NCBI GenBank assembly: GCA_037176725.1
Contig: JAZBRS010000054.1
Span: 17,626,001-17,690,000, forward strand
DNA from: Posidonia oceanica
Taxonomy: Eukaryota > Streptophyta > Magnoliopsida > Alismatales > Posidoniaceae
DNA: 64,000 nt
Direction of reading: 5' to 3'
The notes beneath the pieces are model-generated. The model was not told the origin of the DNA, did no database searches, and saw only the letters and a list, made by a program, of their open reading frames with translations. How positions within the stretch are numbered: position 1 is the stretch's first letter; the number at the start of each line of letters is the position of its first letter. Made by a program: the position numbers and the translations under genes. Shown here piece after piece: positions 1 through 10,147 of this stretch.

Positions 1-229
1 TATGATAAGAGCGACCACAGTGATCATACTTCCTAATTCCTTGGTCTCCCCTGGAGTTATGTCCTCAACCATGTCCCAGACCAAGACCACGACCACGAGT
101 AGAGCTAATCATGGCCAACTGGTCAGGAAGGGAAGGCGTCCCAGTAGAAATGCGAAGAACATGACCAAACGTAAAGGAAAGCAAAGGAACTGTCTCAGCA
201 CTAAGTACCAAACCTAAGATAAATCTCAG

Positions 230-600
230 GGCCAAGAGTCGACAAGAACTTAGCAACAGCTAAACTCTCACAGTACTCCCTTAGAATTGTCACAACAGAT
301 ACAAAGGGTTGATGAACATCTGCTCATCCATCAGAAGGAAGGTATACAATTCCTGAATGGAGTGATCGCCTTGCTGTAGATTGAAGAACCGTTCATGGAT
401 CTCAAACACCGGGAAATGTTTTTCACATGGCCATATGTCTCCTTTATGGTGTCCCAAATTCTCTTAGCAGGGGTGAGAAACATGACGTTTGAAGTAATAT
501 TCTCCTCTATGCTATTCACAAGCCACAAAATGACACCACAATCGACAGCAAACCAGTCTTCATATTTGGTGTGTGATGTGTTTCAACTTCCTGTGAGTCT
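230..600 (-). pseudogene. Ty1/copia gag fragment
   Basis: The minus strand reads a copia-type gag (UBN2-like) segment. It includes WLVNSIEENITSNVMFL followed by KRIWDTIKETYGHVKN and, after a one-base frame change near 409, VFEIHERFFNLQQGDHSIQE. The pattern of Leu-x-Asn-Ser-x-Glu, Trp-Asp-x-x-x-x-x-Tyr and the later Gln-Gly-x-x-Ser is usual for plant copia gag. The fragment is frame-shifted, has no following pol in the window and continues off the left edge, so it is a decayed retrotransposon remnant. It lies downstream, in its own sense, of the two short LTR copies at 1185-1316 and 1641-1772. Confidence 0.75.
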
Positions 601-1184
601 CGAGGAATACCGTTAATGTTTTGGCTCAGAGGAGATAATTTTTACCATTGAGTTTCATCGTTGTCCCACTCAGGTTTCGCAACCAAGAATCATGAAAGGG
701 GTCGGATGGGTTGTACCTAGAGATGGAAGACATTATAGAGTTCAAATACCACCACATGAGCAGAACTTGCAGCAACCAGAAAACGTGCTAGAGGAGGAGG
801 CACACACAAAATCACACAGATGTAGAATTATTGCAGCATCAGTACATGAACAAGGGAACCAGTTTGATCATCACATAATCAGGCCATAGGAAGCACACAA
901 TAGGCACATACGGGGCAAAACACAAGTCCTATAGCGGGTAGAAGGGTACACACAGCCTATACAGGCATCCTTAATCGGCAACAAAGGCTGTTGGAGCCGT
1001 CGGAGGGGTGAGGAGAACCCGGTGAAGAAAAGGAGGCAGTCGCCAAGTTCTAGGAGGCCGATAGGTGGTGGCAAAAGACGGCAACAACGCAGGAAGGTGG
1101 CGACACAGGTTAGGGGGGGCGACAGCAATGGGTGGGTGGGTGGTGAATTAGGGTTAGGCTCTTGATACTATGTTATTGATACTA

Positions 1185-1316
1185 TGTTAGAGAAAATAAT
1201 GTTTATGCCTCATCAACTAAGAGTTACAAGTATATATATAGCTATTAATAGAAGTATGGTTATATGGATATCCAATAACCCGTATAACTACTAACAACCC
1301 ATTATCTCATCTAACA
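1185..1316 (-). repeat. short copia LTR, copy 1
   Basis: Read on the minus strand the block starts TGTTAG and ends TAACA, as LTRs do. It is followed by TAGTATCAAGAGCC, one substitution and one insertion away from the initiator-Met primer-binding site TGGTATCAGAGC used by plant copia elements. At about 132 bp it is very short for an LTR. The downstream gag fragment on the same strand agrees with this reading. Confidence 0.65.
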
Positions 1317-1640
1317 GACATAGAACTATAGCAGCAAGAGCACATGAATGAAGGAACCAGCCTGATCAGCACGTAATCAGGCCACAGGAAGCACATAACA
1401 GGCACATACGGGGCAAAACACAAGCCCTACAATAGCTAGAGGGGTACACACAGCCTATACGGACATCCCTAATCGGCAACAAAGGTTGCTGAAGCCGTTG
1501 GAAGGGTGAGGAGAACCCAGTGAAGAAAAGGAGGCAGCGACCAGGTTCTAGGAGGCCGATAGGCGGCAGCGGCTCAAGTTAAGGGGTGGCGACGGCAATG
1601 GGTGGGTGGGTGGTGAATTAGGATTAGGCTCTTAATACTA

Positions 1641-1772
1641 TGTTAGAAAAAATAATGTTTATGCCTCATCAACTAAGAGTTACAAGTATATATATAGGTA
1701 TTAATAGAAATATGGTTATATAGATATCCAATAACCCGTATAACTACTAACAACCTATTATCTCATTTAGTA
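1641..1772 (-). repeat. short copia LTR, copy 2 (tandem duplicate)
   Basis: Near-identical second copy of the 1185-1316 LTR. It again lies next to a primer-site-like ATTAAGAGCC and to a second copy of the leader (1321-1640 matching 821-1184). The arrangement on the minus strand is LTR-leader-LTR-leader-gag. Confidence 0.65.
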
Positions 1773-1776
1773 GACA

Positions 1777-2676
1777 TCAAACATATCTTCAACCAATTGA
1801 AACAAAAGTAATTTCCTCGAGAGTCTCTAGTCCACGAACAATATATACAATGTCACAAGTGGTGAAATGATTCATCATTTTTCTTGTAAAGCACAAGCTA
1901 CAAAGAATTATCCACGTCAAAAAGGAACATTCCTCCCGACACATAGATCACAATTCTTCCTTTCACCAACAACCATGTGGAAAAAATTAACTGCCATGTG
2001 TCATCCAAAAGGAGTCATGTTTTCTCTAATAGGAAAGCAACATATTCACTTCCAAACTAATACTTAAGAGTATGATTACACACAAATTCCATTCATTTAT
2101 AGTAATTTTGGTAAATATCTCCGAGAACCATATGTATATATAGATCAACCAACAATTGTCATCATTTAAGTATTTTAAAGACAATTTTCAAAAACACGAG
2201 CTAGAAGTTTTAAAATCAAAATATAATCCATGAATCTTAATCGACAACATCTGAATATTATCCATGCCAAAATCCAAATCATTTAGAAACTCTTAATATA
2301 CATATCTATTCATATATAAATTCAACTGTTTTAAAGTGAGAATCACTAGATTTCTAAGTTATAAGTTTCAAAACTAAAATGTAATCCATAGATCTTAATC
2401 TACATCATTTAGATCAAATATACACCAAAATCAATGTCATTAGAAACTCACAACACATAGATACAAATTTAATGGTTCTTTGTAAGTTATAACACATAAT
2501 AAATACATGCTAAATTCAATACTTAAGAATTTCAAAATCACTTGATTTTTTATATACAAGTATTTTAAATAGTTTCGATCATATCTAGCAGTTTAGATTT
2601 TTAATCTAATGGTTAAACGTTGAGATATAAAAAGTTGTCCTCAAACTTAAAATGAGAATTGTTCTTATTTGAAGCT

Positions 2677-2677
<1 letters not shown>
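1777..2677. other. AT-rich intergenic DNA
   Basis: No coding signal, tRNA or recognisable repeat was found. The strongly AT-rich sequence has only short ORFs without family features. Confidence 0.6.
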
Positions 2678-2707
<30 letters not shown>

Positions 2708-3285
2708 AATTTTGAATGAGCCTAGGGACTCACTTTATGTAAATTGAGTCCCCATGTTATTTTCATAATCCGTAAGTAATATCAAATTTCCAACCGTAGG
2801 ATATGATCTACATGATATATAAAACCGCCATACAAAAAATTAATTGGTTTTAAAATTTCAATTAAAGGTATTATAAATAGATAAAAATTTCTAAATCAAA
2901 ATAAGCCTATGAATGATGAATTTATATGCATATCTTAAAATCCATCTATTAGATGTGAAATCCAAATGATAGATTTGATCAACATTCATTATGATATTTA
3001 CCTTTAAAAAATCTAGTGATTTTGAAAATTATATCTCAAGAAACAATAAATTCATAGAATCACATTTTCTACTAGTTAATATGAAACCATTGAATATTTG
3101 CAAGTTAAATTATTAAGTTAAAAGTTTTGGATTGACTTGATTTTTGATCTATTGTCTTTGAGGATGATTTAGATAAATATCTAAGGTTGAGATTTTACAT
3201 ATAATCAATATATAATGAAATATTTAAGCGGCCTAAGAAGGGACTCATTTCAAACAAGTGAGCTCCCGAGCTCACTCTAATATTC

Positions 3286-3317
<32 letters not shown>
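2678..3317. mobile_element. MITE-like element inserted in a (TA)n tract
   Basis: A 0.59-kb AT-rich block lies between two TA microsatellites (2678-2703 and about 3291-3317). Its ends form imperfect terminal inverted repeats of about 32 bp. The left end reads TAGAAAATTTTGAATGAGCC; the right end, reverse-complemented, reads TAGGGGAATATTAGAGTGAG, and both continue into a similar GGGA(C)TCAC block. It has no coding capacity. Insertion into TA runs is known for several plant MITE groups. The superfamily is not certain. Confidence 0.6.
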
Positions 3318-3325
<8 letters not shown>

Positions 3326-3331
3326 TATCAC

Positions 3332-3482
3332 ATGAGACTTGACCTTACTTAAGATAAACAATCCAATATTTATTGTGTTAATTTTTTAATAATATTAAAA
3401 TTATATTTTTAGTAATTTAACACAACAAAGTTTACTGAAAGAATGTACAGGTCTCACTTAGCTTAAGGAAGGCTGGTCTCAT
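3332..3482. mobile_element. small fold-back MITE, ~150 bp
   Basis: The left end ATGAGACTTGACCTTACTTAAG pairs imperfectly with the right end CTTAAGGAAGGCTGGTCTCAT. An inner TTGTGTTAA...TTAACACAA pair extends the fold, so almost the whole element can form one hairpin. It lies about 100 bp beyond the last visible pyruvate kinase exon. Confidence 0.6.
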
Positions 3483-3588
3483 CATTATTCTCTCACTATA
3501 TATACAATATCTTGACAAATTTATGGGGCACGTTGCCAAAAAAATCTCAAAAGCTAACTTCAAAGAAGTAAATGCCACATTCACTTAC

Positions 3589-5255
3589 ATCTTTGTCAGT
3601 GTTAGTTAAGGTGGGCAAGTCAATGCGGATTTGGGAGATGTGCAAAGTAAATAAAGAGCCAGCCAGAGTAGCAGTATTTTTTATCACACAAACCACATCC
3701 TCCCCCTTCACCTCAGCAACCTGCATATTATTGAAAGTAAGAAATTGTAGAAAAAGCAAGTAATTTAAGTACAACATATCTGATCAGTGCCAAAAGATAG
3801 TTACTCTTGGCTTGTTTTCCCTAAATGTGTCACCAATCCCTTTAACAATATGCCAAGTCAGAGAAATGAACAGCAAATATGGTTGATTCATTAAACTGTA
3901 AAAGTCCATCAGGAGGGTGAACCTGGTTAGCTTATTTTCATTATCCATGTTATCATTACAGTAGTCATTGGTGTACCTCAAGCCAAACAGAAGTAGTTTC
4001 GCTCCCAGTGAACAAGTACTGACCAATGAAAATGGTATCACCAGCTTTAACCGCCTGCAATGCCCAAGTAAATATAAAGACAAGTGAATAACCGAAATGG
4101 GACAATGTATGTACAATCAGTTTGCAACTACAGAATGCATTGGACAATTAACCAGCTCATCCAGAAAACAAAAGTTATTTCTCAAAACAGACAGCAACAT
4201 GTACCAATTATCTTTATAAAAAAAATGCCCATTAAGCAGTAGAAGACAATTGTATTGTTAGCTCATTGGTGTATAAGCTGAGCTCAAACAAATCCAAATA
4301 AGTAAACAATTAATATATATATACATGACCTTTAAGTAAAGCCGTGAAAGTCAACTATTTAGAATAGTCAAATACATGACCTTAAAAAACTAATAGAACA
4401 CCACCACAACATGGGCAGAGGAGATTAATGTGGCTGCTTGAAGACGTAAGAATGAGCATGGGGTTGCTTGCCTTTGATAATCCACTGAAATTGATTGGTA
4501 GCAACTGGGAGGAGGCATCCTTAGTCTGATCGGGGGTGAGAGTGACAAATGCATTGGCCTCGAGTGAAATGGCATGCTCGTTCTTGTTTACAACCTGCAA
4601 CTCCGGGCCGACTGTGTCCAACATAACCTGCAAAAGAAAACAAATAGTAAAGTGTCGACAGATGCCGGAAGGCAATAGGTAGGCAGGTAGGTACGAAGCG
4701 CTTACGGCGCAAAGTTTCTTGGTGCTTTTGATAGCAATCTTAAGGTTTTCTAAGGTCTCCTGGTGGTAATCTAGATCGCCCCATGAGAAATCAAAGCGTG
4801 CAACTGCAGCAGCAATCGGATGGATCAGTGTTGTTAGAAAATATAGATGACGGAGAGAGACGAAAGCAAGGAAGCGATCGTAATTGGGTGGATGGAGTAT
4901 ATAGTTGGTGTACCAGACATTCCGGCCTTGAGGCAGGAAGAAATGACCTCAACAGAGCGTGATTTGGGGCCAAGCGTTCCGACGATCTTAGTCATGGCGG
5001 GGAAGAAGCTCTGCAGGAAACAGAAAACAAAACTTCACATAATAAGATTGCTGGATCGATCGATGGATCGTTCGTTCCTAGAAAGAAAAGAATAAAAGAA
5101 AAAAGAAGAAATAGATCCAGCCAAAGTAGGATGAATGGAGAGAAAAAAATAGATTAGATAGGTAGATCGATCGATCGATAGATCACCGGCTTGGATGGCT
5201 CAAGGATGGAGGCCATCCTGATGGGCTCTTCCATGAGGAGATGAGTGGAATGCAT
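3589..5255 (-). CDS. cytosolic pyruvate kinase, N-terminal part (six exons)
   Basis: Pyruvate kinase converts phosphoenolpyruvate and ADP to pyruvate and ATP, the last step of glycolysis. Exons on the minus strand are 5187-5255, 4914-5010, 4706-4803, 4472-4627, 3977-4054 and 3589-3720. They join in phase to 630 nt, or 210 codons. The product starts [20 protein letters not shown] and contains [37 protein letters not shown] and [17 protein letters not shown], all typical of plant cytosolic isoforms of about 510 residues. Intron 4 has a GC donor (AAAG|GCAAGC); the rest are GT-AG. Exon 6 ends ...DKD at an intact GTAAGT donor. The next exon (expected to start with an ISTWG-like motif) and the catalytic Lys region were not found in 1-3588. 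Either that intron is longer than 3.5 kb, swollen by MITE and copia DNA, or the gene is truncated. Confidence 0.9.
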
Positions 5256-5600
5256 CTTTTCTTTCTTTCTTTCTTCCTTCGCCGCAAAAATCTGTGATGA
5301 GATCTGATTCTTTCTGAACGACGACGACGACGACCACGACGAAGAAGAAGAAGAACAAGAGTTCGATTTCAGAACAAAAAGGTCTGCTCTGCTCTGCTCG
5401 GCTGGCTGAATAAATAAGCAAACAAACAAAAGGTAGGAAGAAGGCGGAAAAAAGGGCATCATCAATTTGACGAACGCCGGCTGCTTCTGTTGCATTCATT
5501 TTATTAATTAACTAATTTTATTTTACCCTAATATAACTCAACTTGCCTTGAAATTCAATATTTATATATTTATTCATCTTCATCTTCATCTTCATCTTTC
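5256..5600 (-). promoter_or_regulatory. 5' leader and upstream region of pyruvate kinase
   Basis: Upstream of the ATG at 5255 the minus strand has a GAAAGAAAGAAAG run (5262-5275), GTC/TTC triplet runs (5318-5360) and an A/T-rich TATA-like stretch (AATATATAAATATT, about 5559-5572). These fit a leader and core promoter, but the transcription start cannot be fixed from sequence. Confidence 0.35.
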
Positions 5601-5758
5601 ATCGTCAACGGAAAGAAAGAAAGGAAGACTTCGAGGATGGCAACTTCCGTCTTAGAACGGTAGAAAGGCACTATTCTGACTGTTTTGACTGCTTTAGGTA
5701 ATGAAACTGTTTGATTTTATAGGCTATTTAACTCTATATAACTAATTAATTGTGAGAA

Positions 5759-6230
5759 TGTAACGCCTTAATGCGTCACACAACAGCATCAACTCTATCC
5801 AATTACAATATTAATTAATTCAAAGGTAAACTAAACTACAAATAGCAATAAAACAAAACTTTACAATTATTTTACCTAGAAATCTCAGTGTGCGGCTACG
5901 TGGCTCTTATTATGCATCAGGACAGAACTGCACCTCAACTCTGCACCTAAAAACCAGAACACAGAATGCATGAGTGACATCTATGTCACTCAGTACGTAC
6001 CTACCAAAACAATGAAAACAAACACTAACAGAAGGTTTATATATAATTAAAAGCTCAAAAGCCACAACAGCACAGAGAGCCAGAGACAAATTCTACAGAG
6101 GAAAACAAACACAAAACTAATATAATTGCTTAAAATATAATTATACTTACAAGTAATCATTTCCAATACAACAAAATAATATGGGAATTAATTTTCCAAA
6201 AATTAACTCAAACTAGGATGTAGTTTCATG
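5759..6230 (-). repeat. probable chromovirus-type LTR end (minus orientation)
   Basis: The + strand starts TGTAACGCC, the complement of the GGYGTTACA end typical of many plant Ty3/gypsy chromovirus LTRs. A near-perfect hairpin TGAGTGACAT-ct-ATGTCACTCA lies 212 bp inside (5971-5992). A similar hairpin lies 208 bp from the TTACA end of the repeat at 31951. The far boundary and the internal part were not found. Confidence 0.45.
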
Positions 6231-7170
6231 GTTTCTTACTAGCAGCTTAGTTTTTACTGTTAAGAGTTGTTATAACCTTTTGAATGATGGTGGATACAGG
6301 TCTGTGTTTAATAAGTCCTTTTGGAGGAATACAACACCTTTGAAAGTTAAGGTCTTCGCTTAGTTGGTTTGTCATGATAAAATTCTTTCTAAGGTTAACT
6401 TGCATAAAAGGGGCTGTACTGGTACTTTGTCTTGTGACATTTGTAATTATTCTGTAGAATCTACTCATCACATTTTATTTCATTGTATTACTTCTAGAGT
6501 TATTTGGGATTTTTTTCCTATCAGATGCAACCAATCTGTTAAGATGTAACAAAATATCTAAGGTTTTCTCCTATTATCAGGCACTAAAGTTCAATTTTTC
6601 TTATCAGTGTTGGATCTCGTTGGTACTGGCTATTTTTTGAACTTTATGGCTTAATCAAAATGCTGTTATCTTTTGAAACTCTGGTAGAAATATTAACACA
6701 ATATTTCATCATGTATTGTATTTGGTTTCATATTGAGTAGGCATTTTGGAAGTTGAGCAGGATACCCTATCCCAAATCCTGAATCAAGTCAAGCAAGGTT
6801 GGGATCTAGCTCACCTCCCGGATATCTCCTCTATGCCTTTGGCCAGCGGATCTCAACCTTCTTCATCTGCAGCTAACTCTGGCTTTGCTGATCCAACAGG
6901 ATAGACTAGATTTAGATTTGTTTGGCTATACTATTCTAAGTTTTGTAAATTGATACTTGTTGATTATTATGGGCCTACCAAACTTGCTATTTATTTTGGG
7001 TCGCTCATACTTAATACTTGGTGTGTATTTCTGTCCTTGCCCAAGTCGTATAGCTGTATTAAATTTTTGTCTTCCTCCCATACTTAGAGGATATATACTT
7101 GGTGGTGGTACTCATAACCAAGTATGTTTTTGCATTAATATATATTACTTTACCGTTTTCAAAAAAAACT
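6230..7170 (+). pseudogene. LINE retrotransposon 3' fragment with zf-RVT
   Basis: The translation around 6250-6530 contains FWRNTTPLKVKVFAW, then CDICNYSVESTHHILFHC, then IWDFF. This is the zinc-binding region (zf-RVT) found C-terminal to the reverse transcriptase of plant LINEs. Stops and frame changes follow. A tail-coding piece (ILNQVKQGWDLAHLPDISS) lies at 6775-6905, then a 3' UTR ending in an A-run near 7160-7168. The reverse transcriptase and endonuclease are missing, so it is a 5'-truncated, decayed copy. Confidence 0.75.
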
Positions 7171-7179
7171 TAGCCGTCT

Positions 7180-8073
7180 TTAGATCGACACATACGCAGT
7201 GGTGGAACCAGGAATCAAACAAAGGGGGTGGAATTTTGCATCATATACATTTATTAAATATAGTAAAAAATTATTAAAAAATAAGAATGATTTTTAGAAA
7301 AAACATGTACCATTCTTTGTCTTTTTCTATAAAGTACCCAAAAATATATTCAATAAGACATAAATATTTGCAAAAAAAGTCCTCAAAAAATAAATTTACT
7401 ACGGCAGAAGTTGTAAATTTAACGTGGTTTTTCTGAAAAAACAATCACCAGATAGGGTTAAATCTATCTTTACATGTCAATAATGCACCAACTCTTTGGA
7501 GAACAGTATTGGGAGTTCCCTTTCTTTGGAGATATGGTTTTTCTGCATCTAACAGCTCCCTTTTTCCATCATGAATGAACAATGTTGGGAGTTCCATCCA
7601 CAGCAAAGAGTGCTCCATCCTTTGTACGTTTGTTTAAGGAATCTAGCTCTTGGAGAGAGTGGAATGGTGGGGAGTTGTGGGAGTGTGTTGACAAATGCAT
7701 CCATTATATACATGGCTAAAAGGTTCTTATAGGTGCCTACAGAGACTTTTTCTTGTAGGCATCTTTTTTTTTTAATTTTTGGTTTTTAAAAATAAAATCT
7801 AATTATATGGTTAGTTAGTCTATAATATAATCTATTATGCATTAAAGTTTTATCCTAATCTAAGTTATATTCATTGTTAATTTTTAATTTAAAATTTAAC
7901 AGTTAAAATTTAACAAAACGTGTTGAAATTTAAAACCTTTAGATAAAGGATTAATAGTTGTTTGATTTAATGAAAATTTCACCATATATTTACAAATATC
8001 TAATAAATACATCTATGCAATTATTTTTTCCTCTAATATATTTATTTTAAAAAAATTAGGTGCCTACAACCAT
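7180..8073. other. AT-rich intergenic DNA
   Basis: No gene was found. The short inverted repeat GTGCCTACA...TGTAGGCAT (7732-7762) recurs in part as TAGGTGCCTACA at 8058-8069, beside the hAT insertion site, which may mark an older repeat end. Otherwise featureless. Confidence 0.5.
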
Positions 8074-8643
8074 GTTGGCTATAGGACTGTCAATGGGTCA
8101 GGTTAAACCCGTTAACTCGTTTGACCCAACCCGTTAATTTAGGATTTGGGTAATGAATTTGAACCTATTAGGACCTGTTAGATCCTAACCTGTTAACCCA
8201 AAATCTTAAAGGGTTGGGTCATGAGTGAAACATGTCATCCAACCCGTTAACCCGTTCACCTGTTAGTATTGAATAATGTTATATATTTCATATCTTAATC
8301 GATTAGACGTTGATCTATTATTGTTTAAAAACTTATAGATTTTTTAATTTGTTAGATGAGTAAGCTTGTAGAATATTATGAAGCATTTTTAGGTGGAGAT
8401 AATAGAAGTCTACATCTTCTATTGTATAAAATTGCTGAATTTTTAGGTATAGTTTTTTTATCTTTTAGATGAACATTTAATCCGTTTTAACCCGTTAACT
8501 CGATCCAACCCGTTTTCTCCAAATGGGTTCGGTCGGGTTACGGGTCAAGGGTTGAAAAAACGGATTAACACCCGTAACTTGTTAGGAAGAAATGAATTGG
8601 GTAATGGGTTGACCTTCAACCCGACCCAACTCGACGTGTTGAT

Positions 8644-9120
8644 TGTTGGAAAATAACTGTTTTGGCTTTATTTATCAAATTCAAAATATCTTTTAATATA
8701 TCATTTATTCTATCATTATGTTGTTTCCTATTGTGGTGGGAATAGTTTTGACCCACTATATGTATTCTTTCTTTTATATTACTCATTGTTGTGTTTTGGG
8801 GAATAACAAGAGAGAAAAATCTCTTTTGCTTCTTCTTTTTCCTTTTCCTTTTTATCTGGCATATAGCACTATAGTACAATTTGAAGATCTTAAAAAGCAT
8901 ACACCTTTGGAGATCTTGTCGTCGTATCCTTGGAGAGGAACTGGAAAATCCCTGTGCTTGATGGCGGATTTTCTTCTTCAAGCTAAGGGATCCATCCCGT
9001 TTCACCGAAAGCTAAGATAATTCTTGTTTCTTCTATTTGTTGTTAATTAATTATTATTTTTGTTCATATCATTTTACATTCAATCATATTATTGTTGATA
9101 TTTGCCTAAAAATTCTATCA
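8644..9120 (+). repeat. 5' LTR of the nested copia element
   Basis: 477 bp, TGTTGGAAAATAAC...TTCTATCA. It aligns along its length with 15539-16013, with many substitutions and small indels, which implies an old insertion. The match includes TTTTGGGGAATAAYAARRGA and CTTGGAGAGRAAYYG blocks. Confidence 0.85.
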
Positions 9121-10147
9121 ATCTTGAAGAAGAAAACAAAAATAATTCCCGTGGAGGTATTGGAAGGGCCCCTTCTCCTCCTCCACACTTCCTTTCTCTC
9201 TTCGTCCTCCCTCTCCTTCCCGTCTTCTTCCTTGTCAAGTAATACCGTTATGCTACTTTTCTGTGGTTTCTTCTATTCTATATCATGGGTTCTTATATAT
9301 CTGATTTAGGTAGTGAGAAAAATTGCTTCCTTTTCCTTTCTTTTCTTATGAAACATTTATGCCTCACTGGCATGTGGTATGAAATAATATAGAACACATT
9401 AAATATTGTGTCATGAGTTGGGTAAAATTTTTATTTCCATGTTTGAGTTTCTTAGACTGTAATAGGATCATATATATGGCCTAAGTTGAAAATAATTTCT
9501 TCTAAGAATATGAGAATATCCCTCATATATTTGGAGAAAGGTGGTGAGTAATGACATATTTTAAACAAATAATGACCCTGTTACTTAAATAGATACTTTA
9601 CTTTTGTTTCTCAGTTACCTTTCTAATGTTGATTGGTAACTTATATTATTCTTAAGTTTTGGTATATTTGTAAGGTTCAGGGAAAAATGGATCAAGTCTT
9701 TAGGCATATGTGTGTATGTCATATATTTAGTCTGTAAAAATTGTTCTTTCTAATTACATGCTTCATGTCTTCTCAAAAGCTCTAACATTAATTTGTCTTG
9801 TTTTCTTTTCATGGATTGATGTGCATACATTGGTCTTCTTTAATATAGTTGCCGTGTCAATACATATATTCTTAGATTTTCTTTTAGCTCTAGTAGATAG
9901 CTTTAATCTTATATTAGGAGCACGAGCACTAATTATTGTTGGAACAGGATGAAGTAGTGTTGGTTGACCAATGGTCATGATTTGTTAGAGTAAGTTCTGT
10001 TGGAAAATGATATATATCTAAGAGTTTATTTAGATTTAATGTTGAAACTTTTATTGTTAATAAAATTCCTCTTACTGTGTGCTTTATTGAAGCATGTGAT
10101 ATGTGACATTTAAGATTAAGACATGTTAATAAATATTGTATTAGAAG

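Larger units (their letters stand above)
821..1776. repeat. tandem duplication of a ~0.5-kb LTR+leader unit
   Basis: The segment 821-1320 is repeated at 1321-1776, starting TAGAAYTAT and running through AGGCACATACGGGGCAAAAC, GGAGGCCGATAGG and the LTR. The copies differ by scattered substitutions and a deletion of roughly 45 bp in the second copy. Confidence 0.85.

Noticed and set aside
4390..4712. Alternative minus-strand ORFs overlapping pyruvate kinase exon 4
   Set aside because: These are other-frame shadows; the pyruvate kinase frame explains the region.
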